Of a DNA stretch of 64,000 nucleotides, positions 48,501 to 56,605 are shown one piece after another. The stretch comes from Calliopum simillimum (lineage: Eukaryota; Arthropoda; Insecta; Diptera; Lauxaniidae), in assembly GCA_951812925.1 (NCBI GenBank), contig OX638369.1, positions 64,184,228-64,248,227 of the forward strand, read 5' to 3'. How positions within the stretch are numbered: position 1 is the first letter of the stretch; each line of letters opens with the position of its first letter. Both the position numbers and the translations under genes were made by a program. The notes below the pieces were generated by a model that ran no database searches, was not told where the DNA came from, and saw only the letters and a list, made by a program, of their open reading frames with translations.

Positions 48501-51500
48501 TTCCGAAGTGCTCTAAGGATTTTGAAATTTTTTATTGAAAACATGTCGAAATACGATGTTTAACAGAATTCCGTAAAAAAAATGGGGTATTCGAAAATTT
48601 TATTCAAATCACCCACAAGACAGGTGTGACCCTGTGCACATATGGTAGCGACAGCACTGACCAGAAGTGCTAAATCGAATAAAAATTTGTTTTTACCGAA
48701 ACTTAACAAGCCCGGAAATTTTCGAACTTCAAACTAAATTATCTTTTTTGAATTTCAGAATTCAAACTGCCGTAATATCATCAATTCATACTATTTGTTC
48801 CCGATTTTTTCTGTGTTCTCTTCAAAAATTTATCCTTTATCCAAGTGTGTGAAAAACTAAAATTTTTACCTCTGGCATGATAACGTCGTATTGGCCACGA
48901 TGCAACACATACATATTTATTATTTGACTCCATATATAAAGAAATTTTTATAAAATGCATGCACTGACAAAATTTTTATTTTTTTTTCCTTTAAAAATCA
49001 AGAATTTCTTACAGAATAAGGAATGGGTTTTTTATTTTGAAAAAAGAAGTGTGAGTATCTCGTCAAGAAGAATCTGCCAAAAAAGCTAGATCAAAAAATT
49101 GTAACACGTTGGCTTTTAACACTCACCGATTCATATGTATATCGATATATCAAACAGGTAGTTTTTACGAACAGTGTAATAGGATAAAGAATATACATCA
49201 GTTTTTCTATCAAAAAGTAATTTAAGGCTGGATTATTTTTTGCTGTTTTGATTGTGGTCTTTTGTTACTCATTTTAATTGAGGCTAATGACCAGTGATAG
49301 AATATATGACCGCCATATTTATAAAATTTTTATCATTACGATAGTGAATGATTACGTGAAGTAGACAAAATATGGTTACTTTCGGAAATATTTTAGATTT
49401 GGGAATCAATTGATCTTAAATTGCCAAGGCTTAATTTTAAGAATGTAAGTGCGTAATAAAAAAAAACAAAAAATTTCCTTAGGTTAGAAACAAATTAAAA
49501 CTAAAAGGGAGTGTCAATCGCGTAAACTTGAAAGCGAGTAATATTTGAAAGTAGGGGAGAGTGCGGATGGGGAGTCATTGGGATACATGAACCACTAGGG
49601 ATATCTGCTTACTGTCTAGGACTTTTCATGCGATTATCATGTGTGTTGTTAACTCTGTCGGTAACCTAACCTCACACGCATTTGTGGTTGCGTCAAACGT
49701 TTGTTGTCGCGAATATCAATAAACAAAGTCTTTACCCGCTTGAAAGTGCTTCAATCGTGGCAAATTGAAAATTCTGTCATTTTCACAAATGATTCTGCTA
49801 CATTGCAATATCTCATGTCACCTTAAAATTATTTCCCATTTGCTGATATCTTGTGGGGATACATGAACCATTTTTTGTAAGAATACATTAACCACTTTTT
49901 AATTTAAATTTTTTCAATCCGCATACATTCTCAGCATCAGAATTTCTTGGAAGTGAATTTATCAACTGCAACATGGACACAGAGGAGGATGTTGATAAAG
50001 ACCTTGAAGAAACCTCGATCATAGAAAATAAAATTACTCTTCAGAACACTACCGCTAAAAACAACGACTCAATTCAGTCTGAGACATCTCTTCATATTGA
50101 CCTTGATGCTCTTCCGTTGATATACAGAATGCGTGGGTTTCTGCCAGGAAAATTACCAGAAGACTTAAGAAGATTCCCGAAGGCTAAACCACGGAAGTCT
50201 AAGCACAGGGTAGAAAATGAGGAAGGAGTGTTATTGCTATAGACTCACCTCAAAGAAAATTGATCAAGGAAATCATGATAAGAAAAACATGTCAAAAACT
50301 TCCAGAAAAGAAAGAAAAATTATCCCCACGGGTGGAGATACTTGGACCATTGGACATGAAAATTTAAACTGTGAATAATTTAATGAAAAAGTAATATGTT
50401 TAATTTTTAAACAATACTGGTATATTTACAGTGATGTTTATTCTTTGAATATATTCTATCACGAATAAGTAAAAAAATATAACCGTAGACAAAAAAAAGA
50501 GCCACCTATCCCCACTCTCCCCTATATGAGCTTGTTTTCAGGAATACACCTTTCAGAAAACGTAAAATAATTGTTAATTTTAGAACAAAAATATTTTATT
50601 TGCTGCTACTGCGATGAAACTAGCACTGACGTCAAAACTAAGCGCTGCAGTGATTGAAGTTAAAAATCTTTTATTATAAATGCATTTTTACTTTAGTTGA
50701 CAATATGATAACTTTTTATTATGAACCAAAAGATGAAAAACTGTTGTAGAATAAAAGTGAAGATTTCAATATTTTGCGAATTTCGCAGAAGAACAACAAT
50801 CACAGAAATAATTTTTGTTGTAATTTTTTGGGCTCGTTAAAATTTCGCGGAATCAAAACATTTATGAAAAATTGTTTTTGATGCCTAGCATAGATAAAAA
50901 CAACAAACAATTTTTCGTGAGTGTTGTAGTTTTCAGAAATTTTAAAAATTATTGAAACATTGTTGTTGTTGCAAAGAAGCCACCAAAAAACAACAAAAAA
51001 TATTTTTGGTGATTGTTGTAATTCGGTGAAATTGAAGTTGTTTCAAAAGCGAAAATTTTGCGCTGACTTCGCTTGGCTCAGACATTTTAAAACGCTGCAG
51101 AGTGCGTTGAGCCCATACAAGCAATGGTCAAAAATAGAAGGAGTGGTTGGATATCGATGAAATTTGGTACTATAAGTAATTTGGGGTCGCTGAGCTCAAA
51201 AATGATCTCAGATTTGTTTATAGTTTTGCTAAAAACCAGGTATTTAGGACGATTTTTTTAAGGTCCATATATAACGATGATGAAAAAGTAATGTTTAATG
51301 TTAACAAATGTACGTAGTAGAAATAATGTTTTTTGTACTTGTGAGACCATTTGTGTTCATAAAAACAAAAAAAAATTTCAACATAAATTTTATATTTCAT
51401 ACAAATTTTTCGTTTTAAACATTTTTTAAAAAAAGGAAAAAAATATTTGTAGGACGAAGTAGGAAAAGCTGTTTGCAGTTCTTGATTATATAGAATTTGA

Positions 51501-52524
51501 ACTAGTAGATTAAGAAAAAAACGGCACTTATTTTTATAAGATTTGTTTTTTTTTTTTTCATCGAAATTTGTCAATTTCTGAAGTTTTTCATTTGATAATA
51601 TCGTGTATTAAAATCACTACAATATACATCAAATTATATATTTTCCAAAATTTTTTAGTTTTATTTATTTACTTAAATATTATTTATAATAAAAAACTTT
51701 ACTTTGCTTAGTTTAATCAAAAGACAAATTTTTGATAATTATTTGTTTAAGAGAACCCAAAACGAAGTGAATAAAACATGATTTTTTTTTGAAAAATATC
51801 TCAACTTTGAAGTGTCACAGCGTAGCCAAAACTGAGTTTTTCCCCTAAATATTTTGTTTTTATTTCATTGATACAATTACCTGTCGATTGATACCAATAT
51901 TATTAGGTTTCGAGTCACAAAAAATTTTGATTTTTGCCCACTAGCCAACGCAGTGTGCGCTGACACCCTTGATTTAAAGCATAGAAATTTAATAAAATGG
52001 ATTAAAAGTAAAATATTGGATTTACAAACAAATTCCTGGGTGGCCACAATTCCATACATTTATTTATGTGGAAGTTAAATTATAACTGAGTATTCTGAAA
52101 ACGACCCTTGGATCAGTTGAATAATGAGCATTTAATTTTTCTTGCGAAGAAAATACACACAATAACTACTTTTCTATAAAAAAAGAAATTTTCTTAATTC
52201 ATACTTAACTGATTTAAGATAGTAAAATATTAAAATCTTTAACAAGAAGAACAAGAATTGCTAAATGAAAATCACTGTGGTTAGTTGTCTTGCTTAATAA
52301 CCTTGATGACTGTCGTATGGCTTCAAAATTTTAAGATAAGCAGTTACTCAATTTGAGGCAAACCACAAATTAATTACGATAAAACTTAATGAAGTAGAGA
52401 GTATGTATGTATATGTAAGTGCTAAATCTTGCTTACCTGTTGAGCGCGCCACGAAGGCATCCAACTGAGCGGGCAATCCCAGGCACAGCGACAATGCCAG
52501 TAGGCTGAAGAAACGCCAAAACAT
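23381..52524 (-). CDS. Secreted VWC-domain protein with long mucin-like region (whole gene, 5 coding exons)
   Basis: Exons 52437-52524, 34984-35319, 34745-34825, 32183-34687 and 23381-24591 join in frame to 1,406 residues. Residues 1-23 are a signal peptide (MFWRFFSLLALSLCLGLPAQ, likely cut after LDA). Three VWC domains with the full ten cysteines occupy 31-93, 143-202 and 237-298. Residues about 300-1365 are Thr/Ser/Pro/Lys-rich with acidic patches and no fold motif, so probably O-glycosylated. Residues 1369-1406 are only the first VWC subdomain (six cysteines), with the stop right after the sixth. All four introns are phase 1, as in many modular extracellular proteins. VWC domains bind BMPs or matrix proteins, so a cuticle, matrix or signalling role is likely. 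Drosophila tenectin has a comparable VWC-plus-mucin layout, but I cannot assign orthology and see no RGD. Confidence 0.85.
24592..25876 (-). other. VWC gene intron 4, part without recognisable elements
   Basis: AT-rich intron sequence. A 76-codon minus frame at 25529-25759 begins with ATG but has no family match or splice support. Nothing else is recognised. Confidence 0.4.
25877..27437 (-). pseudogene. Tc1-like transposon with transposase (DD34E), interrupted by a LINE fragment
   Basis: Inverted ends (CTTCACAAAAGTATATGAAT at the left; TCTCGCAAAAGTATGTGAAT inward from 27437) are flanked by TA. On the minus strand the protein starts MPRGKAFTESEKKIILYLH (about 27320), is broken by the insertion at about 26943-27268, and resumes at PNKYIAEMFNRF. 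Then come the HTH region with NLPRTGRPK, FSDESKF (first Asp), QQDN (second Asp) and SPDLNPIENLW (Glu). The frames 26573-26887 and 26023-26595 overlap, marking a frameshift at about 26580-26590. The element lies in the last intron of the VWC gene, in the same orientation. Confidence 0.87.
26943..27268 (-). mobile_element. 3' end of a non-LTR retrotransposon inserted in the Tc1 element
   Basis: In one minus-strand frame it reads WRWIGHTLRKPHSEVCRQAL, then NPQG, KRRGRPKTNWKRSLEKEI, SWQEIKVIARDRGKWRD and ALCSS before a stop. This is the typical C-terminus of LINE reverse-transcriptase polyproteins. Only about 100 residues are present (a 5'-truncated insertion). The clade is not assigned. Confidence 0.8.
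27610..29054 (-). pseudogene. Relic of an unclassified insect transposase family
   Basis: Proposed exons on the minus strand: 28985-29054 (MNKIPIKEEF start), 28554-28925, then a damaged part around 28430-28500, and 27627-28409. Motifs include NWNQNIRNKNREHGKEY, VCKKFFLNTLSI, HYCRASSTRQYLE, MYQLY, FNLSFYKPKMDQCDRC, FDLQNVFKLPKG and WCDSCVRQNKN, which I recognise from many uncharacterised arthropod proteins with likely DDE transposase origin. A stop and frameshift at about 28415 separate the parts, and the C-terminus after 27627 is missing. The first two exons keep correct phase. The superfamily is uncertain. Confidence 0.55.
29225..29875. repeat. Dispersed repeat with non-LTR style ends and internal 130-bp tandem units
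   Basis: It begins near TACTAGCTGGCCTGGTTGCG and ends ATTTCATTTTTATATATATAG, ends I associate with RTE-type LINE remnants. Between about 29290 and 29730 a unit of roughly 130 bp containing AGAGATATAGCATTT and GGGTGCAACYCCC repeats three to four times with divergence. No reverse transcriptase is visible. Confidence 0.5.
30055..30335. mobile_element. MITE related to the one at 22666-22806
   Basis: The right end (30298-30334) reads GGCGTTTACGTCAAAATAAT then ACTCAGCCGACGATAT, matching the earlier copy with one change. Fragments of the same TTTACGGCAAAA motif recur at about 30058, 30105, 30132 and 30175. The left inverted end is missing or replaced. Confidence 0.45.
30494..31440 (-). pseudogene. 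pogo/Tigger-like transposon relic
   Basis: The left end GGGGAAGATGGGGTAGATTC follows TA at 30492-30493. On the minus strand the frame 31054-31236 contains IPLVISYESHFSIDAVNN and NGIVYFLLLSHFTHRQPIEA, a damaged form of the pogo DDE block (usually DGHxSH, then LPPHTxHxLQPLD). A shifted frame continues KDQNVNNHGKDP and IPRLAKVFNHVM down to about 30900. Only the last part of the transposase is present, broken by stops and shifts. No right inverted end was found. Confidence 0.7.
31800..32010. repeat. Two diverged tandem copies of about 120 bp in intron 4
   Basis: Both copies contain AGAAAGTAATCGATRCAAA followed by GATTACTCGA and ATTACATGTAA (31822-31880 and 31940-32000). Confidence 0.55.
32183..34687 (-). 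CDS. VWC gene, coding exon 4 (rest of VWC 2, VWC 3, mucin-like region)
   Basis: The exon is 2,505 bp, with acceptor CTTCTCTTTTAG and donor GTAAGTAT at 32182. It encodes the second half of VWC 2 (to CCPVRYDC), all of VWC 3 (CTVGKQFYVEG to CCPSSYDC), and about 705 residues rich in Thr, Ser, Pro, Asp and Glu. The frame is fully open, which over 2.5 kb is itself strong evidence of coding. Confidence 0.9.
34745..34825 (-). CDS. VWC gene, coding exon 3 (first half of VWC domain 2)
   Basis: The exon is 81 bp, with acceptor TTTCCCATAG and donor GTAAGTATTG. It encodes CVKNGTVYKSG to CTYCYC, subdomain 1 of VWC 2; the domain is completed by exon 4. Phase 1 on both sides. Confidence 0.85.
34984..35319 (-). 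CDS. VWC gene, coding exon 2 (VWC domain 1)
   Basis: The acceptor is CTCCTCCATAG before GTTGTCATC. It holds all ten cysteines of the first VWC domain (CHHNGTWY to CCPYLSC) and a basic/acidic tail. Two candidate donors overlap at its end: GTACGT at 34983 and GTAAGT at 34979. Only the first keeps the frame into exon 3. Confidence 0.85.
35320..35870. other. Start of VWC gene intron 1, AT-rich with internal inverted segments
   Basis: Short complementary segments (TTTTAAACTGC, AATTTTAATACTTTTGG and relatives) suggest an old MITE at about 35515-35870. No coding sequence is recognised. Confidence 0.35.
35871..36396. mobile_element. Possible MITE with CCCTGCAG ends
   Basis: CCCTGCAG near 35868 and CTGCAGGG near 36390 are inverted, and ACTAGT motifs recur inside. 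No target duplication is seen, so support is weak. Confidence 0.25.
36397..37640. other. Intron 1: homopolymer-rich stretch and ACGAATTCG-rich degenerate repeat
   Basis: Long T runs lie at 36585-36635. From about 37010 to 37560 the motifs TTACGAATTCGT, GAAACTGTT and TTTCGTAAAGAWTT recur in both orientations, as in an old satellite-like or MITE sequence. No gene is recognised. Confidence 0.35.
37641..39650. other. Intron 1: no gene or repeat recognised
   Basis: About 2 kb of AT-rich sequence. Short open frames at 38246-38473, 38882-39088 and 38986-39213 lack domain or splice support. Confidence 0.4.
39655..39825. repeat. GC-rich patch with GGCCCGGGCCCG repeats
   Basis: The patch holds GGGCTTT, AGGCCCGGGCCCGCACGAA and GGCCCAAGCCCGAGGCC in an otherwise AT-rich intron. 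It has the look of an end region of a DNA transposon, but I cannot show inverted ends. Confidence 0.35.
39826..40502. other. Intron 1: no gene or repeat recognised
   Basis: Nothing coding or repetitive stands out in these 680 bp. Confidence 0.35.
40505..43912. mobile_element. 3.4-kb palindromic element with about 1.7-kb arms
   Basis: The ends GGGTGGGCC and GGCCCACCC are flanked by TA (40503-40504 and 43913-43914). The arms mirror each other almost throughout: for example, the 79-codon frame at 41535-41774 reappears inverted at 42961-43209, and CATAGGTCCTACGAAAAA occurs in both. The unpaired centre is about 42285-42455. There is no transposase. Inside the arms, parts of 41000-41500 and 43250-43500 echo 40600-40900, so shorter inverted units are nested. 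A Tc1/mariner-type fold-back element is the best guess. Confidence 0.7.
43915..44940. repeat. Degenerate stretch with GTGCCACGCCC modules
   Basis: Modules of about 150-250 bp contain GGGCGGTGCCACGCCCTTC, GATACCGCCCACTTTT, GATCACGCCCACTTTTTG and CAGTGCCACGCCCCCTGG. They resemble the internal modules of the TATACCCT family but are more diverged. No coding sequence is recognised. Confidence 0.45.
45371..46642 (+). mobile_element. mariner element, copy 2, with both inverted ends
   Basis: The left end is TTGGGAGTACAACTTAAAAA and the right end, read inward, is TTGGGTGTACAACTTAAAAA. TA duplications lie at 45369-45370 and 46643-46644. The related palindrome arm at 43612-43632 reads AAATATATAGCA without the insert, which confirms the site. 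Length 1,272 bp is normal for mariner. Confidence 0.9.
45538..46567 (+). pseudogene. mariner transposase in copy 2, frameshifted
   Basis: It starts MNNFENSRKRQHLREVL at 45538. HTH, TGDEKWIHYDNPKRKKSY, HDNARPH and PCSPDLAPSDFHLF are present, so the three catalytic Asp residues are kept. Against copy 1 it lacks one A near 45885 (frameshift after ARYIQ), has CGA changed to TGA at 46200-46202, a further shift near 46340, and a 15-bp deletion near 46430. It is therefore dead. Confidence 0.87.
46955..48615. mobile_element. Second partial copy of the palindrome (centre plus one arm)
   Basis: Starting near 46975 it reads the inverse of the centre (CGAACATTCACGTCTTCAAAT) and then one arm in the order of 42455-43265. 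It ends at CACCCACAAGACAGGTGTG (about 48612-48630). A MITE interrupts it at 47479-48194. The abutting partial copies suggest rearrangement of a longer palindromic array. Confidence 0.6.
47479..48194. mobile_element. MITE with CCTTAGAGCGCTATAGTCC ends
   Basis: The ends CCTTAGAGCGCTATAGTCC and GGACTATAGCGCTCTAAGG are perfect inverses, flanked by TATCGATA-like sequence on both sides. The uninterrupted palindrome arm near 42795 lacks it. An internal unit with AGTCATGAAACGCGWAG occurs twice (about 47780 and 47915), and an inner inverted copy of TGGAGATAGGAC lies near 47990. No coding sequence. Confidence 0.65.
48620..49553. other. Intron 1: no gene or repeat recognised
   Basis: AT-rich sequence with no convincing reading frame. 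Confidence 0.4.
49554..50522 (+). mobile_element. pogo-like non-autonomous element, 969 bp
   Basis: The ends GGGGAGAGTGCGGATGGGG and CCTATCCCCACTCTCCCC are inverted, with TA at 49552-49553 and 50523-50524. The related end at 30494 belongs to a relic with pogo transposase motifs, supporting the class. GGATACATGAACCA-type repeats occur internally (about 49580, 49857). Confidence 0.65.
49973..50242 (+). CDS. Small ORF inside the pogo-like element, function unknown
   Basis: The 89-codon frame starts MDTEEDVDKDLEETSI and ends ENEEGVLLL. It is acidic at the N-terminus and basic (KAKPRKSKHR) toward the end. It may be a leftover of an autonomous element's terminal coding region. I see no transposase motif, and it may not be translated. 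Confidence 0.3.
   Translation: MDTEEDVDKDLEETSIIENKITLQNTTAKNNDSIQSETSLHIDLDALPLIYRMRGFLPGKLPEDLRRFPKAKPRKSKHRVENEEGVLLL
50776..51985. repeat. Dispersed repeat R, copy 1, split by Transib-like copy B
   Basis: Rich in ACAACAAAAA/TTTTTGTTGT segments with AATTTCGCAGA and GCGAAAATTTTGCGCTGAC. After removal of 51098-51957 plus one CGCTG, its right end GCTGACACCCTTG joins the left part exactly as in the inverted copy at 56030-56605. Confidence 0.6.
51098..51957. mobile_element. Transib-like non-autonomous element, copy B (860 bp, uninterrupted)
   Basis: The left end is CAGAGTGCGTTGAGCCCAT and the right end, read inward from 51957, is CACACTGCGTTGGCTAGTGG. CGCTG lies on both sides (51093-51097 and 51958-51962). 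The empty site survives in repeat R at 56030-56605, which has TTTTAAAACGCTGACACCC (minus strand) with one CGCTG. It is collinear with copy A outside that copy's insertion. No gene of its own. Confidence 0.8.
52437..52524 (-). CDS. VWC gene, coding exon 1 (signal peptide)
   Basis: It encodes residues 1-29 plus one base. The ATG (52522-52524) has A at -3. The exon ends CAG before GTAAGC (intron from 52436). A hydrophobic core FFSLLALSLCLGL is followed by a plausible signal peptidase site. The next exon is about 17.1 kb away, and the single leftover G plus GT from exon 2 makes a Gly codon. Confidence 0.82.
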
Positions 52525-52700
52525 CTTTCTGATGACGGATGAAGTGCGCGCGCGCACACTTTAATTTGTTAAACAGTTGGAAACGAATGAAAGCAAAAGA
52601 GCATCAGCCACAAACGTAAAATCTATGTTACTCGGTAAACGTTAACGCGCATGCGCCACTGGGCATTCGCACTCTCTAACTGATGGCTGTCAACAAGCTG
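52525..52700 (-). promoter_or_regulatory. Candidate 5' UTR and core promoter of the VWC gene
   Basis: On the minus strand, ATCAGTTAG (complement at about 52673-52681) matches the arthropod initiator TCAGTY about 150 bp before the ATG. The stretch between contains a CGCGCGCGCAC run and GC-richer sequence than the surroundings. There is no TATA box at the expected distance. An additional upstream non-coding exon cannot be excluded. Confidence 0.3.
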
Positions 52701-54379
52701 TGGCAAAATAGTCAGACAATGCTGTTTGGTCTTTTCCTCGGCATTTGCTGCTGGTTAATATTTCTATGGCCGATAGAACACAACAGCTTTACGTGAAACT
52801 ATGCGATGTGCCCTTTTAAAATTCGTGAATACCATTAAGTTAAATGTAAAAAGCCATTGTTTCTGCAAATATGTAGCTGAAAGAAATTAACATTAAAGAA
52901 AAAGTTATTTTAGCCATCATTGAATGTTTTTTATGATTTCATTTTCTATTAATTTCATTTTGTATTTTATGCGACACGCTTTTTCTGTGAATTTTTATTA
53001 CAAGAACTGTCCGATCATGAAATGAAAAAACAAAGAAATGCTTATTTTTCGAATAATCTTGCGGTGAGACCCGTTAAGATGTCAGATTCAGACGCGCAAC
53101 GTGCGGTCTAAGCCCGTTACCACACGGCCAAGATGCCGCACTGCAATTCAAACAACAGCAACACGACACAGCACAAAATAAAGTCAGGTAATGCAGTGCA
53201 ATGAACGAAATGAAAACAAATAAAAAACCAGAAAAAAAAACTATAAATAAAATGCAGCAATTGCATTAACCCCCAATCTGTGTGAGAAAAGTACAAAAAA
53301 TCACACATTACACTAAGAAAAATAACTGTATACATAGGAAGAGAAATTATTCAAAATGCAACTCTCTCGCTGAAAGGAATTCTGAAGATAAAACCTTTGA
53401 ATACTGGCATAAATACAATATAAAGTAGAGCGCCATAAGCCTGAAAACAGTGTTTTCTTCACTTTGGATCAAGGATAACTCAGAGTCCTGCCATGATAAA
53501 AAGTAACCAAGTTTCGTAAAAGTTGGCGCAAAAATGTTCAAAGACGATTTTCCTGAGAAGCATTCTATGGATGTTTTTCGTTTTTTATCCTCTATGAGCA
53601 TTGTAGATTCAGAAACAGAAAAAAATTTTAAAGTGTGAGAACATTGCATTAAATATAGGTTCGGGATATATAAGGTTACCCAATACAACAAGCCAAACTT
53701 TTGCAATTTTTTTCAGTGTTCGGCATAGCGAAAGCCTCAGATTACAAAAGAAATGTCAAAAAATGTAGAATATCATAAAAACCTATTAAAAATTAAATGC
53801 AGCGACTAAGCGATCCATTAAAGCGGTACTTAAGAACACTGGAGTTACACCATCAATACTAGCAGCAAAAACGCAATAAGCAGCATTGTAAGTAAAGACT
53901 TGCATTTAAAATGAGAGAAACCTCCTCAAGAGCAGCAACAATGAGCCACGTTGATGAGTGACAAGCGACAGCATTCAGATGCATTTTGTATGCAGTTGAT
54001 TATCATCATCATCGTCTTTGTCGTCGGGCTGAGAAAATGCAATACCAAAGGGTTGTATCAATGGAGATATTACAAGACGTGACCGTATGCAATCACGTTA
54101 GGTAGCACAGTTCAAAACTGTAAATCAGTCATTACTGAACGCTTAATGAAAAGCGGAAGCTAAAATGAAACGTAAGACTTAAGCAACGAACTTTGCAACA
54201 ACAGCGAGTTGTAGTCTAACGATTTCATGTTTTAATTGCACTAGTAAAATTGGCGTGCTTTGAATGCATAAAAAAAAAACTACAACAAATTGTACCAACC
54301 TGTCCTTAGCACTTAGTTTAGAGGTACTGAAACTATTTTTGATCAAATTATTTCTACTACGATTTCTTTAGGTTTTGTC
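52701..54379. other. Upstream flank of the VWC gene, no gene recognised
   Basis: About 1.7 kb with scattered short frames, including 53117-53335 and 53347-53706 (minus), that show no domain or splice support. It may hold regulatory sequence. Confidence 0.4.
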
Positions 54380-54508
54380 CAGTGGCGGATCCTCTCAAAC
54401 CAAGTGAATACATTTTTTTATTATATGTAAAGATTTAAAATCATTCTGTTATTATCTAGAAATGTAGTCAATCGGCCCCCCCTCTTGACAGTGCTGGATC
54501 CGCCACTG
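54380..54508. mobile_element. hAT-type MITE, 129 bp
   Basis: The ends CAGTGGCGGATCC and GGATCCGCCACTG are perfect inverses of the common hAT terminus. The flanks GTTTTGTC (54372-54379) and GTTTTGCC (54509-54516) match at seven of eight positions, as expected of an 8-bp duplication. No coding sequence. Confidence 0.85.
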
Positions 54509-54516
54509 GTTTTGCC

Positions 54517-55255
54517 GTAGTATATTCAAAGACTTATAAAGTGACAATTGTTGTTTACTTCAGTTGGCTTGGACTTAGACCGCCGTGCCGCGCCTGAACT
54601 ACTTAAGAACAATATAAAAAAAAAAATGCAAACTTCTAAGTTCAGTTTCTTGGGTGTTTTTAGCAGCAAATCCGGTGCATACGTCAATTCAAAAATCTGG
54701 TCGAAAAAAAAAATTAGAAACTCAAAATAATGCATTCTGGAATGCACAATTGGTCAAATCATCAGTTTTTCTTTTATTTGCAAGATCAATTTTGGTCGCA
54801 AAGTTTCAAGTGGTGATAAATAGGTGTCATAAGGTACGCCCCGAAGGACGGAAATATGAAAAAGTTCAAAGCAATAAAGTTTGGCGTAATTTTCGATGAA
54901 CAACGACACTAACAAAAAATTTTGCGTCCACTAGTTAATTAGTAATACTAAAAACAATTTATAGTCTAAGAACCAGCGCTTAAAAACAACTTTGCGTTTC
55001 TAAAAGCTGGTTTTGTTACAATTGGTTATAGTAGTTGTGTACACACATAAACTGTCGGTCAGTCTAGCGAACTGCAGAACAGGCGGCTGATGTATGTATG
55101 GTCTCAAACATGTCATAATTTCGATGTTAATGCAATCAATTTCTAAAAGCTGAAAATTCTTATACAGATTGTATAATGCATATAAATAACAGTTTTGTCG
55201 GTCAGTCAGTTAAATGTTAGAACAAGGCTGGTCAGCAGCCCCGTGGAAAGCAAAA
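54517..55255. other. No gene recognised
   Basis: Overlapping short frames on both strands at 54526-54899 are low-complexity and unsupported. Confidence 0.35.
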
Positions 55256-55372
55256 CCCCACGGACATGATCCCCATTTCGTAAATGGGTGTTATGTCCGC
55301 AATTTATTGGATATATTACAGACTGATCCGGACAAAACACCCATTTACGAAATGGGGATCATGTCCGTGGGG
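55256..55372. mobile_element. 117-bp near-perfect hairpin MITE
   Basis: The arms (CCCCACGGACATGATCCCCA inward, through TTTCGTAAATGGGTG and TATGTCCG) are inverse over about 45 bases with a loop of about 25. It would fold into a very stable stem. No target duplication is certain. Confidence 0.65.
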
Positions 55373-56029
55373 ATTATGTCATGCCACCGCAATAAAAAAT
55401 AGGTTTTTTGGGATTTTCCAGGAAAGTTTGGTGCTTACTTGAATTGCTATTTTATTTTCCAAAAATACGAGAGTAGGTGGTGCCCCCTCAACAACGCTCC
55501 ACCCGAGCTGTAACTGTTTCGCCGGCCCTGGTCTTGCTTTTGTCTAGAAACTAGCAAACAGTCAAGCTTATTGTTCAAACCATTCTGACAAAATAAGCAA
55601 TTATCGGTGCCTTGAACTTCCCATAAATGTAGTAGAGTTGTAGACGCATATTGTGGGCAACATTAGTTATGGATAACCGCACACGAGCGGAATAAATGAA
55701 TGTGCATGTGCAGGATGATATATCTGCAAGCAAAAAATCTAAAAACAACGATACCAACAATAAAAAACTCGTATTACCGCCCATGTGGCGGAACTCGCAC
55801 GTCATGTGAAATAACCACAAACATGCTGAGCAACAGTGTTGGTATCCTATATAGGTATTATAAACTAAATTTATATAACCAAGTTATGTTATATTTCATA
55901 TAAGTATATAGTTTGGTTTAATCCAAAAATTTAGATGGCGGAAAAAGTGTTATGTTAAGTATTAACCAAAATATTAATTTCTCCTTTGACCTTTACAATT
56001 CATGCAATGCCCGAAGTTGTCCACGTAAT
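55373..56029. other. No gene recognised
   Basis: AT-rich sequence without coding or repeat signals. Confidence 0.35.
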
Positions 56030-56605
56030 TTAGAGCAAGGGTGTCAGCGTTTTAAAATCTCCAAGCCAAGCGCAGGCAACACAGTCAGCGCAAAATTTTC
56101 GCTTTTACAATAACTTCAAATTCGAAGGACAGCAATCACAAAAACTATTTTTTGTTGTTTTTTGTGGCTCGTTTACAACAACAATAATATGCAAACAATT
56201 TTTCAAATTTCTGAGAACTAGAACACACACAAAAATTAGGGGTATTCAAGCGTTGATGCGCAATGCAATTGCGTCGTTGCTAAAGTGCGATTTGCGAAAG
56301 TTTGACATTTGTAAAACAACAAACACATTGCCGATAATTTCGCACTACTTTTTCAATATCGCAAGATGAAAATATTTACATTGAACGTTCACGCGTTAGT
56401 GCGAAAATGACTTGCATTTTCGCAATTTCGCATCAACGCGTATATTGATTGTTGTTTCTGATGCGACGTACTCGTTTTTGTTGTTTTGTTGAGTTCGATT
56501 TTGTATGTATAAAAAAAAAAACAAAAAACGCGAAATTTTGACGAGCTCAAAAAATAACAACAAAAATTATTTCTGTGATTGTTGTACTGAAATATTCTTG
56601 TTTTT
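56030..56605 (-). repeat. Dispersed repeat R, copy 2, with the empty Transib-like site
   Basis: It is the inverse of copy 1 (50776-51097 joined to 51958-51985). The single pentamer at 56045-56049 (CGCTG on the minus strand) is the unoccupied target. The flanking TTTTAAAA and ACACCCTTG match copy 1 on the two sides of its insertion. An extra segment with CAGTTTGCGATTT-like sequence at about 56230-56450 makes copies differ. Confidence 0.6.
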
